A stretch of 64,000 nucleotides of DNA, from assembly GCA_900074725.1 (NCBI GenBank), contig LT598458.1, positions 1,364,001 through 1,428,000 of the forward strand, given 5' to 3'. Each line of letters opens with the position of its first letter. Positions within the stretch are counted from its first letter, which is position 1. Below are positions 9,261 through 19,299 of the stretch, one piece after another. The stretch is from Lachancea dasiensis (lineage: Eukaryota > Ascomycota > Saccharomycetes > Saccharomycetales > Saccharomycetaceae). Made by a program: the position numbers and the translations under genes. Under the pieces are notes generated by a model. That model saw only the letters and a list, made by a program, of their open reading frames with translations. It was not told the origin of the DNA and ran no database searches.

Positions 9261-10178
9261 ATGAGTGTATTCAACCTTGAGGATCAGAGGTTGTTGATAG
9301 GTTACGCCGTCGAGTACATCAAACATGCTATTTTCGAACATTTTACCAGATTCGAGCCAAGAACGCTCATTATTTGCGGATCTGGACTGGGTGGGATCGT
9401 GGATAAAGTGTCCCCAAACCCCCAACCATTGGAGATTCCATATGAGAAAATTCCTGGCTTCAAAACGAGTACTGTTGCAGGACATCAGGGGAAGCTTGTC
9501 TTTGGATACATGCAGGGCAGTCCAGTAGTACTGATGTGCGGTAGACTCCACTACTACGAAGGACATGCTTTACACGAGACAGTATTCCCCATCAGAGTCA
9601 TGAATGAATGGGGATTTGTGAAGAACCTTATTGTCACTAACGCTTGCGGTGCGATCAACCCCTCTTATCAAGTTGGCGATCTAATGTGCTTGAACGACCA
9701 TATCAATATGCCTGGATTAGCAGGCCAGCATCCTCTCCGCGGTCCCAATTTCGAAGAGTATGGTCCACGTTTCCAGGCTTTAAGCGACGGATACGATTTG
9801 TCTCTGAGAAAGCTGCTGTACACTAAGAGAGCTCAATTGGCCATGGACAGGCCACTTCACGAAGGTGTATACACGTATGTGTCCGGGCCCACCTTTGAAA
9901 CCAGAGCCGAAGCCAGGATGATAAGGTTGATCGGAGGGGACGTTGTTGGCATGAGTACCGTTCCTGAAGTCATTGTCGCAAGACATTGTGGGATTAAAGT
10001 TCTAGCTTTGAGTTTGATCACCAATCAAGTTGTAACATCCCTGCCAGCTAGTGCGTTGGATGAAAACCCAGTGCCAATCGACCGCGGAAAAGCCACCCAT
10101 GAGGAAGTCCTAGAAGCCGGCTTTCTGGCCTCTGTAGATGTGGAAAGGTTAATTGAAGCCGTAGTTAGCGAATTATGA
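9261..10178 (+). CDS. PNP1: Purine nucleoside phosphorylase PNP1
   Basis: 305 residues from the ATG at 9261. It shows the trimeric PNP signatures: IICGSGLGG near residue 40 (phosphate loop), GRLHYYEGH (phosphate-binding Arg and His), NACGAINP, the HPLRGPN loop, and SGPTFETRAEARM followed by GMSTVPEVIVARH. The enzyme splits inosine and guanosine with phosphate to free base and ribose-1-phosphate in cytosolic purine salvage. Length matches S. cerevisiae Pnp1 (YLR209C). It is convergent with SEC13, as in S. cerevisiae. Confidence 0.96.
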   Translation: MSVFNLEDQRLLIGYAVEYIKHAIFEHFTRFEPRTLIICGSGLGGIVDKVSPNPQPLEIPYEKIPGFKTSTVAGHQGKLVFGYMQGSPVVLMCGRLHYYEGHALHETVFPIRVMNEWGFVKNLIVTNACGAINPSYQVGDLMCLNDHINMPGLAGQHPLRGPNFEEYGPRFQALSDGYDLSLRKLLYTKRAQLAMDRPLHEGVYTYVSGPTFETRAEARMIRLIGGDVVGMSTVPEVIVARHCGIKVLALSLITNQVVTSLPASALDENPVPIDRGKATHEEVLEAGFLASVDVERLIEAVVSEL

Positions 10179-10323
10179 GGAACAGCGGCCCTCATACTTA
10201 CGGCCCAGCTTGACTTTGCAGATTGATTGATATACACAAGAACGTACCCGTATTATATATCGCCCACTTAATTAAGTCAAAGCCAGCACAGTACTTTTAG
10301 AGTTATTTGGTTCGAGCTAGACT

Positions 10324-11208
10324 TCATTGTTCCACTTCACCGGCAGGTTCCCATTTACCTTCCAAGTTTTCCTTCCACAATGTTACTTTGTTGTCGCCCC
10401 CGGAAAGTGCCAAAATGTTTCCAGACAGCGACCAGCTTGCTCTCCACAAAACATCAGGGAATTTTTCTTCTTTTAGCAATTGCTTCTTCCAAGGGCCCTG
10501 GCTATTCTCTTGTGTCCAAATAATGCAAGTGCGATCCTGAGATACACTCGCCAAATACGAACGAAGTAGCACGGATGGAGACCATGCCACATCTCTGACC
10601 CAATCGGTATGGCCTTCGAGAGTATCTTGTACTAAATATGTGTTGGCCTCAGGACTATACTTCCAAATCTTGACAAGGTTATCAGCGCCACCGGTGACGA
10701 AACGACGGTTTTGCAGAGAATTAGAGCCATCCTGAAGAGCAGCAGAGGCCCAGGAAGCAGTGTTGACGCCGATGGAATGGGCATCGAGGATAATGGGCTC
10801 TGTGGTGCCATTTTCCTTGAACTCCACCACAGATACCTTTCCATCGGACGACGCTGCCAGGAGAAGAGGGCCGTATTCATGAGGTGCCCATTTCACAGAG
10901 TTCACTGAAGCAGAATGAGCTGCGTGGGTGGCAATTTGAGTCCAACGTCCATTTTCCTCTTTCCAGATCAGCACTTTACCGTCATACGAACACGAAGCCA
11001 AAATCACACCAAACTTTGGGTGTGCCCAGTCTACTTGCCACACAGGGCCCTCGTGGCCGTGCAAAGTCTCCACAAGTTTGTGAACGTCATTTTCAACCTC
11101 GAAGATCTTGATGGTTTTGTCAGAAGAACAGGTTGCAAGGCGTTTGCCGTAGTAGTCTAATACTGCATCATGAATAAGCTCGGAATGAGCATTGGAAATT
11201 GTTACCAT
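10324..11208 (-). CDS. SEC13: COPII coat and nuclear pore WD40 protein SEC13
   Basis: 294 residues, six WD40 blades beginning [20 protein letters not shown]. The blades are [21 protein letters not shown]-like, and [14 protein letters not shown]. Sec13 pairs with Sec31 in the outer COPII cage at ER exit sites, with Nup145C in the nuclear pore, and is part of the SEACAT complex. Length and start agree with S. cerevisiae Sec13 (297 residues). It is convergent with PNP1 (146 bp between the stops). The expected next gene on the right, HRD3, is absent: the synteny block ends here. Confidence 0.96.
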   Translation of the reverse strand: MVTISNAHSELIHDAVLDYYGKRLATCSSDKTIKIFEVENDVHKLVETLHGHEGPVWQVDWAHPKFGVILASCSYDGKVLIWKEENGRWTQIATHAAHSASVNSVKWAPHEYGPLLLAASSDGKVSVVEFKENGTTEPIILDAHSIGVNTASWASAALQDGSNSLQNRRFVTGGADNLVKIWKYSPEANTYLVQDTLEGHTDWVRDVAWSPSVLLRSYLASVSQDRTCIIWTQENSQGPWKKQLLKEEKFPDVLWRASWSLSGNILALSGGDNKVTLWKENLEGKWEPAGEVEQ

Positions 11209-12003
11209 ATCAGAGCTCTAACGGGTTTGTTGAAACAATAACAATGCTCAATCGCGCTACTTGACAGGCCGTTACGCTATCTAATTGAGGGCCTTTCGCA
11301 TAGCTCTTGTCAACTTGGCATTTACTGGACACCCATAGTTATTGCATTATGTACGATACATCACATGATTAAAAGTGGATTTTACGTAGGTAGCGATGAT
11401 AGTGTGATTTGGCACCACAATCATGTGGAAGCTTATTGCAAGACGTGTGCTTTTAGATGGTTGGTTGATTCTGAATCTTGGATATGAGCAATCAATTCAA
11501 TTGCGTTTGAGTATAATTGCGTATGATTTTTTTTCTCATCTTTTTGAATCCTTTCTACGCGGTTTTTTAACCTTTCCTAGAGGCCATTCTGAACATTTGG
11601 GGCTGAACGTAACTTTGCCAGCTCTGTTTCTTCCCTGTTGTATTGCGTCACTTAGGTTATTTGCATAGTGGCTCTCCGTTGTAAGTCTCTAAGCTTCACT
11701 GAAGTCATGGAGGGTTGGGTAGGTTGGTGGGACCGCATTATATCATCATTTATTGTTTAAGATGGCACCTCTGGAAAAATTTGAACGTACCAAGCAAGCT
11801 TGAGTCGCTGATTGTAACATTTCTTATGGGCCCACGGTCAATTAGCTGGTTTCACGCCTAGAGTTTCGTGAAGGAGCACTTCAAGAGCGTTCCGCTGTAT
11901 AAAAGGTACAGTACCGCTTTAGTTGCGATATGTGCGTTGTCATAAACTTCTTATGCCCTGCCAGCTTTTCGCAGTGCTGCAACCTCAGCAGCCCCACGCC
12001 CAA

Positions 12004-12113
12004 CCACGACAAACTCGAGATGTTACCACGACAAACTCGAGATGTTACCACGACAAACTCGAGATGTTACCACGACAAACTCGAGATGTTACCAAGACTA
12101 ACTCGAGATGTAA
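12004..12113 (+). repeat. Minisatellite, five 22-bp units
   Basis: Units begin at 12004, 12026, 12048, 12070 and 12092. Each contains CTCGAG and starts CCACGACAAACTCGAG. The first four are identical and the fifth carries four substitutions; a few bases of a sixth follow. Because 22 is not a multiple of three, the array reads through all three frames. A short ORF (11930-12121) crosses it downstream of a TATA-like box, but I see no evidence that it is translated. Confidence 0.9.
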
Positions 12114-12500
12114 CCAAGTAATAGCAACATGTCCGAGCTGCCGAGTGCGCACTGACTGTCGCTCACAGAATATTGGTGGGATCTAAATACCCATCACTTG
12201 ACAAGTAGCCCATCATCTCCGGCCACTCATCGCCGCGCTTGTTCGCTGAACTTGTTTCTGCTTACAGTTTGACCAAAGCACTCAATTGCAACAGAACTTA
12301 GCCATCAACATGCTGACTTCTATTGCAATGTCATGTTCAAAGTTTGATAGATAAGCTTTCTACTTTTCTACTTTATCAGTAACAATCAATGAGTGACTCT
12401 AACATATGAATAATAAATTTCCGATACCGGAATACTGTCCATACAAACAGAATCAAAAAAATTGGTCGAGGAAGGTTCCACCCAGCCATCAGCAGCTCTT

Positions 12501-12507
12501 TATAAAA
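12501..12507 (+). promoter_or_regulatory. TATA box of the pyridoxal kinase gene
   Basis: TATAAAA lies 95 bp upstream of the ATG at 12602. This spacing favours that ATG over the GTG extension of the frame to 12545. Confidence 0.5.
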
Positions 12508-12601
12508 TCTTGCACTAAGTTACTTTCATTTAATCTGCGGTTAAGTGCTTGAGAAGCTAGGTGACCTCTTCCTTCCTGTCAGCACTGAAGATCTTTCCGG
12601 A

Positions 12602-13516
12602 ATGACTCGAAAAGTGCTATCTATCCAATCCCACGTTGTACACGGCTACGTTGGCAATAAAGCTGCCACATTTCCTCTGCAATACCGTGGATGGGACGTG
12701 GACGCCTTGAATACGGTACAGTTTTCCAATCACCCTGGTTATGGTCAATTTCATGGGTTTCGGTCTAAAGCAGAAGACTTGAAAAGTATTGTCAAAAACG
12801 GGCTGGTAGAGGGCCTTGGTCTCCAATACGATGCTTTGTTGACAGGATACTTGCCAGATCCTGAAGCTTTGAGGCAAATGGGTAGCTTGTTGTCCGAGAT
12901 GTGTGAATCCAACCCTAATATTAAATGGATCCTTGATCCTGTTTTGGGTGACAACGGTAAACTTTATGTCTCTCAGGAGTCTATTCCCGCATATAAAGAA
13001 ATCTTGAAGCGCGGTGCTGTCTTTCTTGCGACTCCCAACCAATTTGAAATCGAAACTTTAACCGGCGTTCAGATCAGTGATCTTAACACTTTAAAAACGG
13101 CTGTGTGCAGATTTCATGAGCTATATCCCAAGATTGAATATGTGGTTGTCACAAGCGTGGATCCTGAGCCCTCCATATCTGATTTTATGCTCTGTGTGTG
13201 CAGTGACAGATCGTCCAAGTCCGCACAATATTTCAAGATACCGAAAATTGATGTGCAGTTTAGCGGAAGTGGTGATCTGTTTAGTGCACTACTTTTGGAC
13301 ACATTTCTTAGCCAGTCAGCTGAGACCAGAGATCTTGCACGAGCGGTAAATGAGGTAGTTTCTTTGGTAGACACGATATTGTTGAAGACGCTTCAAATAC
13401 ACACGGTACAAAACGCCCAGGACAAGTCGAAGAGAATTAATGACCTGAAAATCATAGAATGTCGTGATCTATTAGGGGTTAAAGTAGATGTCAAATACTC
13501 GGCGTTTGAGCTATAG
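12602..13516 (+). CDS. Putative pyridoxal kinase (BUD16/BUD17)
   Basis: 304 residues from the ATG at 12602. The start SIQSHVVHGYVGNKAATFPL is the substrate-binding stretch of pyridoxal kinases. DPVLGDNGKLY (about residue 114) and GSGDLFSALLL (about residue 223; the catalytic Asp lies in this motif) complete the ribokinase-like fold. The enzyme phosphorylates pyridoxal, pyridoxine and pyridoxamine to make the PLP cofactor. S. cerevisiae has the duplicates BUD16 (YEL029C) and BUD17 (YNR027W). A pre-duplication genome has one, and the YNR-type neighbours fit BUD17. Length agrees (312-317 in S. cerevisiae). Confidence 0.93.
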   Translation: MTRKVLSIQSHVVHGYVGNKAATFPLQYRGWDVDALNTVQFSNHPGYGQFHGFRSKAEDLKSIVKNGLVEGLGLQYDALLTGYLPDPEALRQMGSLLSEMCESNPNIKWILDPVLGDNGKLYVSQESIPAYKEILKRGAVFLATPNQFEIETLTGVQISDLNTLKTAVCRFHELYPKIEYVVVTSVDPEPSISDFMLCVCSDRSSKSAQYFKIPKIDVQFSGSGDLFSALLLDTFLSQSAETRDLARAVNEVVSLVDTILLKTLQIHTVQNAQDKSKRINDLKIIECRDLLGVKVDVKYSAFEL

Positions 13517-13798
13517 AGATAAATTTATGATAGAGTTGTTACTGTCAGTGCTTCGCATACTAGCGACTATAACAAAGATAAGAAGAGTTTTATGCTTAGA
13601 TCTCTACAATAGAAATAGCGCTTGTTAATTCAAGGACAGCTGCGGGAAGCCCGGTAATGGTGCATTCTCACTAAACCTGTCTAGTAATACTGTCACCTTT
13701 CACAACAAACGAAAAGTGCTCAGGTTACCTAAAATCACTCTATACCATAATGGCACGGAATTGATTGGATATCGTGGACATTGCGAGAGATTGGTACA

Positions 13799-14249
13799 AG
13801 TCAGCATCGATAGCACTCAATCGCTGGATTGGTCGTTCAATTTTCTTCGATGGACATCGTCTATAGTATTTTGAGTACTTGAAAATGAAATCAGGAGCCG
13901 GTAAGGCGGCTTCTGGTTGTCTCCCGTGATTATCTGGATTGTGAATTTGACTAAATCTGGTCTATATCTGGAACATATAGCCGGTATTAATGCAAAATTT
14001 TGGCGGGAACAATCTGGGTGCAGCTAGGGCCGTATAGCCCAACACTAGGACTTACCAGATGTATTGTGGGGCTGTTGGCTATTTGGAATGTAGGGCCAAG
14101 GCATTTCCATTTACTTGCTGCTCCTCGAATCTCATTGGGCTTCATTATTAGCTGTGTACACTTTCTTTTTTTACTGACGTCGCCAGCATCTTTAATACTG
14201 TACTGACACTAAATAAATGATTGCCACTATGCAACTCGGTACTGTCCAA
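13799..14249 (+). repeat. Dispersed repeat family B, copy B1
   Basis: Shares diagnostic blocks in the same order with 36710-37037 and 63232-63609: GATGGACATCG, then GAGTACTTGA, then AGGAGCCGGTAA and CGGCTTCTGGTTGTCTC (with B2), GGGTGCAG.TAGGGCC, GGGCCAAGGCATTTC, TTGCTGCTCCTC, and CTGACACTA near the end (with B3). Similarity looks like roughly 65-80% by eye. No long ORF. It could be a very old solo LTR or another degenerate element; the class is not settled. Confidence 0.7.
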
Positions 14250-14477
14250 ACATGAAGCTGCCGAAAGCAGAGTATAAGTGATTTCAGAATACCGTTTGCT
14301 TTTGAGAGCTTTTATTTTTTGGTCGGAGCTAGTTTCTGGGGTGAAATGTTCATGGTTCTCTTTAATGACTTCTTCATATGCGTCTTGTAGACACTTTGTG
14401 ACGAGAATGAGGGAATACAAATAAAGAAAGACGGCCACGATAAAATAACCAACTTGGTAACATAGTACTTCTGTCAT
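14148..14477 (-). CDS. Doubtful small ORF with one membrane segment
   Basis: 109 codons from an ATG. Residues ~9-30 are a clear hydrophobic helix and the rest is polar and Lys/Ser-rich. The 3' third lies in the end of repeat copy B1, so the ORF may be a by-product of that insertion. No family recognised. Kept only because the membrane segment and length are unusual for chance. Confidence 0.2.
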   Translation of the reverse strand: MTEVLCYQVGYFIVAVFLYLYSLILVTKCLQDAYEEVIKENHEHFTPETSSDQKIKALKSKRYSEITYTLLSAASCLDSTELHSGNHLFSVSTVLKMLATSVKKESVHS

Positions 14478-15435
14478 GGGAGGTTTGGTTTACTCTTAAA
14501 AATAGAATGAAGTTTAGAATGTGCGAATTTTTCATTTGAACTTTCTGTTCTTCTCTTGCATATAAAGGGTCTCGACAGTGAAGCTATTATCCGAGAGCTA
14601 GAGAATCCACCAGGGTTGAACAGAAGAACGGGAGAAAATACGAAAGCGAGGCGAACTTTCTCTTGCCCAAAGTGAAGTCCATGCTTAAGACGGGAAACTC
14701 ACCCTAATAGTCATTCATTAATCCCCCCCCCCAGAGCCCGCGAATGTAGAAAAAAAAGTACGAATCAGATGCTGTAAAGAATGTAAAACCTAAACTAAAA
14801 TGGAACCTTGAGCAAGTACTACAGAAACAGCGTTTTCGAAGAAAAGAAATACTGTCATGGTTCAGAAGCGAGTCTGTCGAAGCTAACGGCTGATTATGGC
14901 AGTCACCGTGAAGCAGCGAAAAATGCCCTTCCTAATAAGCATGAATTATAGTACCCTAGCCTTTTCGCAAATGTCTAGGCTAATAGGTAATCCCATTAAT
15001 GGCGAAATAGTGGATATGTACCATTTTTGGGCTAGACAAAATTGGGGGCACTTGTTTTGTTTTGAACACTAACAGCATCAGCAGAAATAGACTAAACAAT
15101 TTGCTTGGATAGTGGGTCTAATCTGCCAAAGCTATAGGTTCTGCTGGATCCAATATATCGGGTATTCATGTATGCCGTTTGAGTTTCACTGATATCACTT
15201 TGTACTATACTGACACCAGTGCTTGAGACACGAGGGCAGCTTGATGATGGTCAAAATTAAACCACAGGCTACTGACTCTTGGTAGGTTCAGCTGGTTCCA
15301 ACTCTGCTCAGCATTTTCCTTGGTTAGGAACAATCGATTTTGATTTTAATTCTCGTTAATAGAGATATTTGGTGATCAATATATTACGGACATGAATGTG
15401 TAGAAGGTGAGTAGTTCTAACGATTGAACGGATAC

Positions 15436-16998
15436 ATGGATGAGAAGACAGGTATAAAGCGCTCCAGGCGCTCTAGAAGTATTAATACGATATGGATATC
15501 AGTAAGCATTGTTTTAGCCGGACTATATGTCATTTTTGGGCCTTTGAATTATCCGAAACTCGGAAAAGATTCAGCCTTACCAAATAAGGGTCACGCTCAG
15601 AGTTCTTTCAGGTTGGAACACATCTACAGGCATGGGATAGGTACATACCCCAAAATGCAAGTACTAGAAGCTAGTAGCGAAGTAATAGAATCGGGAAAGG
15701 CTAGATTTTCGGAGCTGCGTACTGCTCAGGAAGGATCAGACTCGGCTGCAAACGACGACATCTGGACATCAAGTCCCCATTATGCCACAGAAAACCCGTT
15801 GGATCACAAATTCAAACTATCACTAGAGCCCCAGGTGCTGAAGCGCATGCTTTATCGTGACCCAGCGTTTGTGGAGTCGTATTTGGATTATGCTCACGAA
15901 AATCCGCACATGGCTTCGAAAGTAAACCTTGATTGGATTGACGAAACTGTACTTGTTCCAAATATAAGTGACAAAGAAACCGTGGTGAGCTTGGCCCTTA
16001 TGTCATCCAACGCTTACGTCAAGCTACCACACACGGGGGACTGGAGGAACGTCACAGGTCCATGGAACCATACTGAAAATTCGGGCCATGGTTGGGACGA
16101 CGATGGAATTCGCGGCCATATATTTGTCGACGACGAGAAGGACATCGTTGTGATAGCGATAAAGGGCACCAGTGCACAAGGACTCACTGGGTCCGGTGAA
16201 GACGAAACAACGGTCAACGATAAGATTAATGACAACTTATTATTTTCATGTTGCTGTGCCAGAGTGAGCTATCTGTGGACTACGGTGTGTGACTGCTATC
16301 TGAAGTCTTATACTTGTGATGAAACTTGTTTGGAGAAGGAACTAAGAAGAAAAGACCGCTACTACAAAGCTGTTTTAAACATCTACCGTGAAGTGGTACA
16401 GAGGCATCCATCCTCTACCATTTGGGTGACCGGCCACTCCTTGGGGGGTGCTCTAGCTAGCTTAATGGGTCGTACTTATGGGCTCCCTGTAGTTGCTTTC
16501 GAAGCACCAGGCGAGCTACTTGCTAGCAGACGGCTTCATCTCCCTATGCCTCCTGGATATCCCAACTATTTGGAAGGTATATGGCATTTCGGCAATACTG
16601 CGGATCCCATTTTCATGGGAACTTGTAACGGGGCTAGCTCGTCCTGCTCCATAGGGGGCTACGCAATGGAAACTTCCTGTCATACGGGTAAACAGTGTGT
16701 CTTTGACACTGTGAAGGAGAAAGGATGGCATGTTAGCCTCTTGAATCACAGAATTCATAAAGTTATAGACGGAGTACTTGAAGCATATGAAGCTCCTGCA
16801 AGATGCGTGCCACCAGGCCCATGTCATGATTGCTTCAATTGGAAATACGTCAAGGATTCCTCGAGTAAAACAACTAGCTCGAAGTCCCAGTCTTCCACCA
16901 CAATAACAAGAACGACAAATACAATCACCTCAGAACCTACAAATACTAGTTGCGTGGGTCGCAACTGGTATGGGTGGTGCACTGAATATGGGCTTTAG
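15436..16998 (+). CDS. ATG15: Vacuolar phospholipase ATG15
   Basis: 520 residues from the ATG at 15436, the same length as S. cerevisiae Atg15 (YCR068W). The frame runs upstream to 15424 but begins with TTG. A membrane anchor lies at about residues 19-37, right after a basic start. The lipase nucleophile motif GHSLGG has its Ser at residue 335, and a class 3 lipase core surrounds it. A Ser/Thr-rich tail follows after about residue 475. Atg15 travels by the multivesicular body route to the vacuole, where it breaks down the membranes of autophagic bodies. Several N-x-S/T sites in the luminal part fit a glycoprotein. Confidence 0.96.
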   Translation: MDEKTGIKRSRRSRSINTIWISVSIVLAGLYVIFGPLNYPKLGKDSALPNKGHAQSSFRLEHIYRHGIGTYPKMQVLEASSEVIESGKARFSELRTAQEGSDSAANDDIWTSSPHYATENPLDHKFKLSLEPQVLKRMLYRDPAFVESYLDYAHENPHMASKVNLDWIDETVLVPNISDKETVVSLALMSSNAYVKLPHTGDWRNVTGPWNHTENSGHGWDDDGIRGHIFVDDEKDIVVIAIKGTSAQGLTGSGEDETTVNDKINDNLLFSCCCARVSYLWTTVCDCYLKSYTCDETCLEKELRRKDRYYKAVLNIYREVVQRHPSSTIWVTGHSLGGALASLMGRTYGLPVVAFEAPGELLASRRLHLPMPPGYPNYLEGIWHFGNTADPIFMGTCNGASSSCSIGGYAMETSCHTGKQCVFDTVKEKGWHVSLLNHRIHKVIDGVLEAYEAPARCVPPGPCHDCFNWKYVKDSSSKTTSSKSQSSTTITRTTNTITSEPTNTSCVGRNWYGWCTEYGL

Positions 16999-17106
16999 TG
17001 ATGAGTTACAAATAACACGCTGGTCGTTTTATCGTCTGCTGGATTTATAGGAATCGAGCGTCTCAAATTTACCCACATAACATCTATTTACATAAGTCTG
17101 AATATT

Positions 17107-19299
17107 TTACAAGTAATCGTCGTCAACTTGAATCTCGTATTCTGAGAAATTATCCTGTAGGCTGGCTTCTATCGCCTTGTGGTATTGTAAAATGATGCTT
17201 GGAATCCGTAAATCAACTTCCTCGACCCAGAAGCTTTTGAGCTCGCCTTCCCTTATTTTTTGTAATCTCAAACTGAACTTTTTTACGTCGCTGAGAACCT
17301 GCTCAAGTTGTTCTTCTCGCAAAAGACCCGCATCCGAGTAGTATAAATTGTGCGCAACTAACAGGCACGTCAGAGAGCACTGGACACATTGAAAGATTAA
17401 TTGATCTGAAAGAAACCGGAAGTTCTTGAAACTGTCACTGATCATCGCTTCAACTGATTTGTGCGCATGCCCTAACATTTTGAATTGTGAGTGCACCGAC
17501 ATGGAACCTAGGATACTTTTGATGGGCAATGCTGCATTCAATGCATTAGGAAAGTAGCCATCTCCAACACTATTAGTACTAGTGGTCAATTGTGACGCTA
17601 TATCAGCTTGATTAGATGCCAATTTATTGGTCCTGTACTTCTTGTGACACCAAATGTAGAGTACAATTGTATGCCCATAATCAAGAGCAAAATCTGCATA
17701 TTGTTTGCCTGGATAGATGGGCTGCGACAGGAGATATTTCCATTCGTCATACCACGTATGGAGCTCATCCTGTACAGCGTCACTTAATGCTAACTTTTCA
17801 AGGTCTTTTGATGAGCTCAAGCTGCATTGTTGGACAAAATTGTAAAGAATAAGTTGTAAAGAGATCTCAGCGACCATCATTCCGTCGTAATGTGTCGACT
17901 TTGGGAAGTCAACAATGCGTCGGCACAGATCAGCCCTTACACCATCAATAATGCACATCCTTCCCGACAACACGCAATTGGTGATATGAACCATACAGAG
18001 ATGATTCCACAGCCGGAATAATTGAAGTTTTTGAAATTGCACGTCGGAGCTGTCGTCTTCATCAAATACATTTGAATCCATATCACCAGGGAAGCCTAAG
18101 TTACCCAGCGTACTGCGGGCCTCACCACGTCTGTACTGTTCGCCTGTGAGGCTAAGGGTGAGAAACTGCTGCAAGCCAATCCCTGAGATATACCATGCGT
18201 CGATTGACATAATGTCACTGCTTAAAGAGTACGCATAGAGTGAAAGAATTACGGCTGCCTGGACAAACTCTACTGTTTGCGGGACTATCCTAAGGCTAAG
18301 CTCTAGGTCAGTTCTCAATTTGTAGAGTAAATTTTTGTATATTCGTGTCTTCATATCATGATAGTGGGTAGTATATCGAAGAGCAAGCACACATATGGTG
18401 GATAAAAGTAGGGATGACTTGCTTGACCTCAGTTTTGAAACTAGTTTCTCAGACGGTATCTCCGGAAAGGAGCACCATTTACCATATCCATCACGAAAGC
18501 ACTGCACCAAGCATGTTACTTCATCAAGTGTAAGTAGATTCATATCAACTACGTCGCTGATGGCTTCAGGTGGCATGAAGCTAGGCTCGTGAAGCTTGCG
18601 AATGGGTAAGGGGATATTGTCATGCGAAACCATCTGAGACATCATTGTGAAAGGGCACGTTAAATATGGTGTTGAATGGCAGTGCTCGTACTTGGCTGAT
18701 GGTCCGTTAATGCTTGGCGATTGTGCTCTAGAGTTCACAGTGCTGGCAACTGAGGATGGCAGATGTTCTAAACCATTTGGAAGAGATGATGATGGTGCAG
18801 TTGAGTTTATTGCATCTCTTAAAGCCGTACTGATGTCTTGAGCCTTGAAATTGATAGCTTTAGAAGGTTCGCTTACAACGGTGGACGATGGCTGATTTTC
18901 CAAAATATTCAATATTCTAGAAACATTCTTGTTTACATTTTGCAGAAGTTTTGAGTGTACTGCAAAATGCTCCGGCGAGTACCCACTCTTCAGTAGTCGT
19001 TTGGTCAACTCAGCAGATTCGCGACTGCCGTTTTTGGAGCTATTACTGAGTCGCTGAGTGTTAACCTTTATGGGAGCGCTCACTTCCTCCCCACCACTCT
19101 CATTATTTTCCCATAGATCTTGGAATGAACATCTCAGTTTTAAGCTATCGCAGCGCAGACATTGAGCTTCCTCTGGAATGGGTGATGGGATACATCTCGT
19201 TTTCATACGTCGGCAACTGTCACAGGCCTTCAACGCACGATGTCCATTCTTCTTCGGAAGTCTGGGCTTGTTTATTTTCGTCGTTGCAGGATTGACCAT
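17107..19299 (-). CDS. Zn2Cys6 transcription factor
   Basis: 730 residues. The zinc cluster uses Cys26, Cys29, Cys36, Cys47, Cys50 and Cys57 (C-x2-C-x6-C-x10-C-x2-C-x6-C). The ten-residue loop between the third and fourth Cys is long, as in LEU3- or WAR1-type factors. A basic stretch precedes the cluster and a Ser/Asn-rich region follows. From about residue 240 the protein looks like the usual helical fungal regulatory domain. It lies between ATG15 and CPR4/CPR8, which are adjacent in S. cerevisiae, so the gene is an extra one in this lineage or was lost there. I cannot name its targets. Confidence 0.88.
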   Translation of the reverse strand: MVNPATTKINKPRLPKKNGHRALKACDSCRRMKTRCIPSPIPEEAQCLRCDSLKLRCSFQDLWENNESGGEEVSAPIKVNTQRLSNSSKNGSRESAELTKRLLKSGYSPEHFAVHSKLLQNVNKNVSRILNILENQPSSTVVSEPSKAINFKAQDISTALRDAINSTAPSSSLPNGLEHLPSSVASTVNSRAQSPSINGPSAKYEHCHSTPYLTCPFTMMSQMVSHDNIPLPIRKLHEPSFMPPEAISDVVDMNLLTLDEVTCLVQCFRDGYGKWCSFPEIPSEKLVSKLRSSKSSLLLSTICVLALRYTTHYHDMKTRIYKNLLYKLRTDLELSLRIVPQTVEFVQAAVILSLYAYSLSSDIMSIDAWYISGIGLQQFLTLSLTGEQYRRGEARSTLGNLGFPGDMDSNVFDEDDSSDVQFQKLQLFRLWNHLCMVHITNCVLSGRMCIIDGVRADLCRRIVDFPKSTHYDGMMVAEISLQLILYNFVQQCSLSSSKDLEKLALSDAVQDELHTWYDEWKYLLSQPIYPGKQYADFALDYGHTIVLYIWCHKKYRTNKLASNQADIASQLTTSTNSVGDGYFPNALNAALPIKSILGSMSVHSQFKMLGHAHKSVEAMISDSFKNFRFLSDQLIFQCVQCSLTCLLVAHNLYYSDAGLLREEQLEQVLSDVKKFSLRLQKIREGELKSFWVEEVDLRIPSIILQYHKAIEASLQDNFSEYEIQVDDDYL

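Larger units (their letters stand above)
11209..12601. other. Long spacer at a synteny junction
   Basis: 1.4 kb between the SEC13 start and the pyridoxal kinase start. It contains a TATA-like box at 11898-11904, a five-copy 22-bp tandem repeat (12004-12113), and the kinase TATA box (12501-12507). An ORF at 11423-11668 has no recognisable features. No tRNA or known RNA gene was found. Confidence 0.5.
13517..15435. other. Long spacer with a repeat copy
   Basis: 1.9 kb between the pyridoxal kinase gene and ATG15. It contains copy B1 of a dispersed repeat (about 13799-14249), a doubtful ORF on the minus strand (14148-14477), a TATA-like TATAAAG at 14561-14567 with no ORF behind it, and about 0.8 kb of unexplained AT-rich sequence before ATG15. 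Confidence 0.5.

Noticed and set aside
11423-11668. 81-codon ORF in the SEC13-BUD17 spacer
   Set aside because: No family features, no promoter element near it, and composition like the AT-rich spacer.
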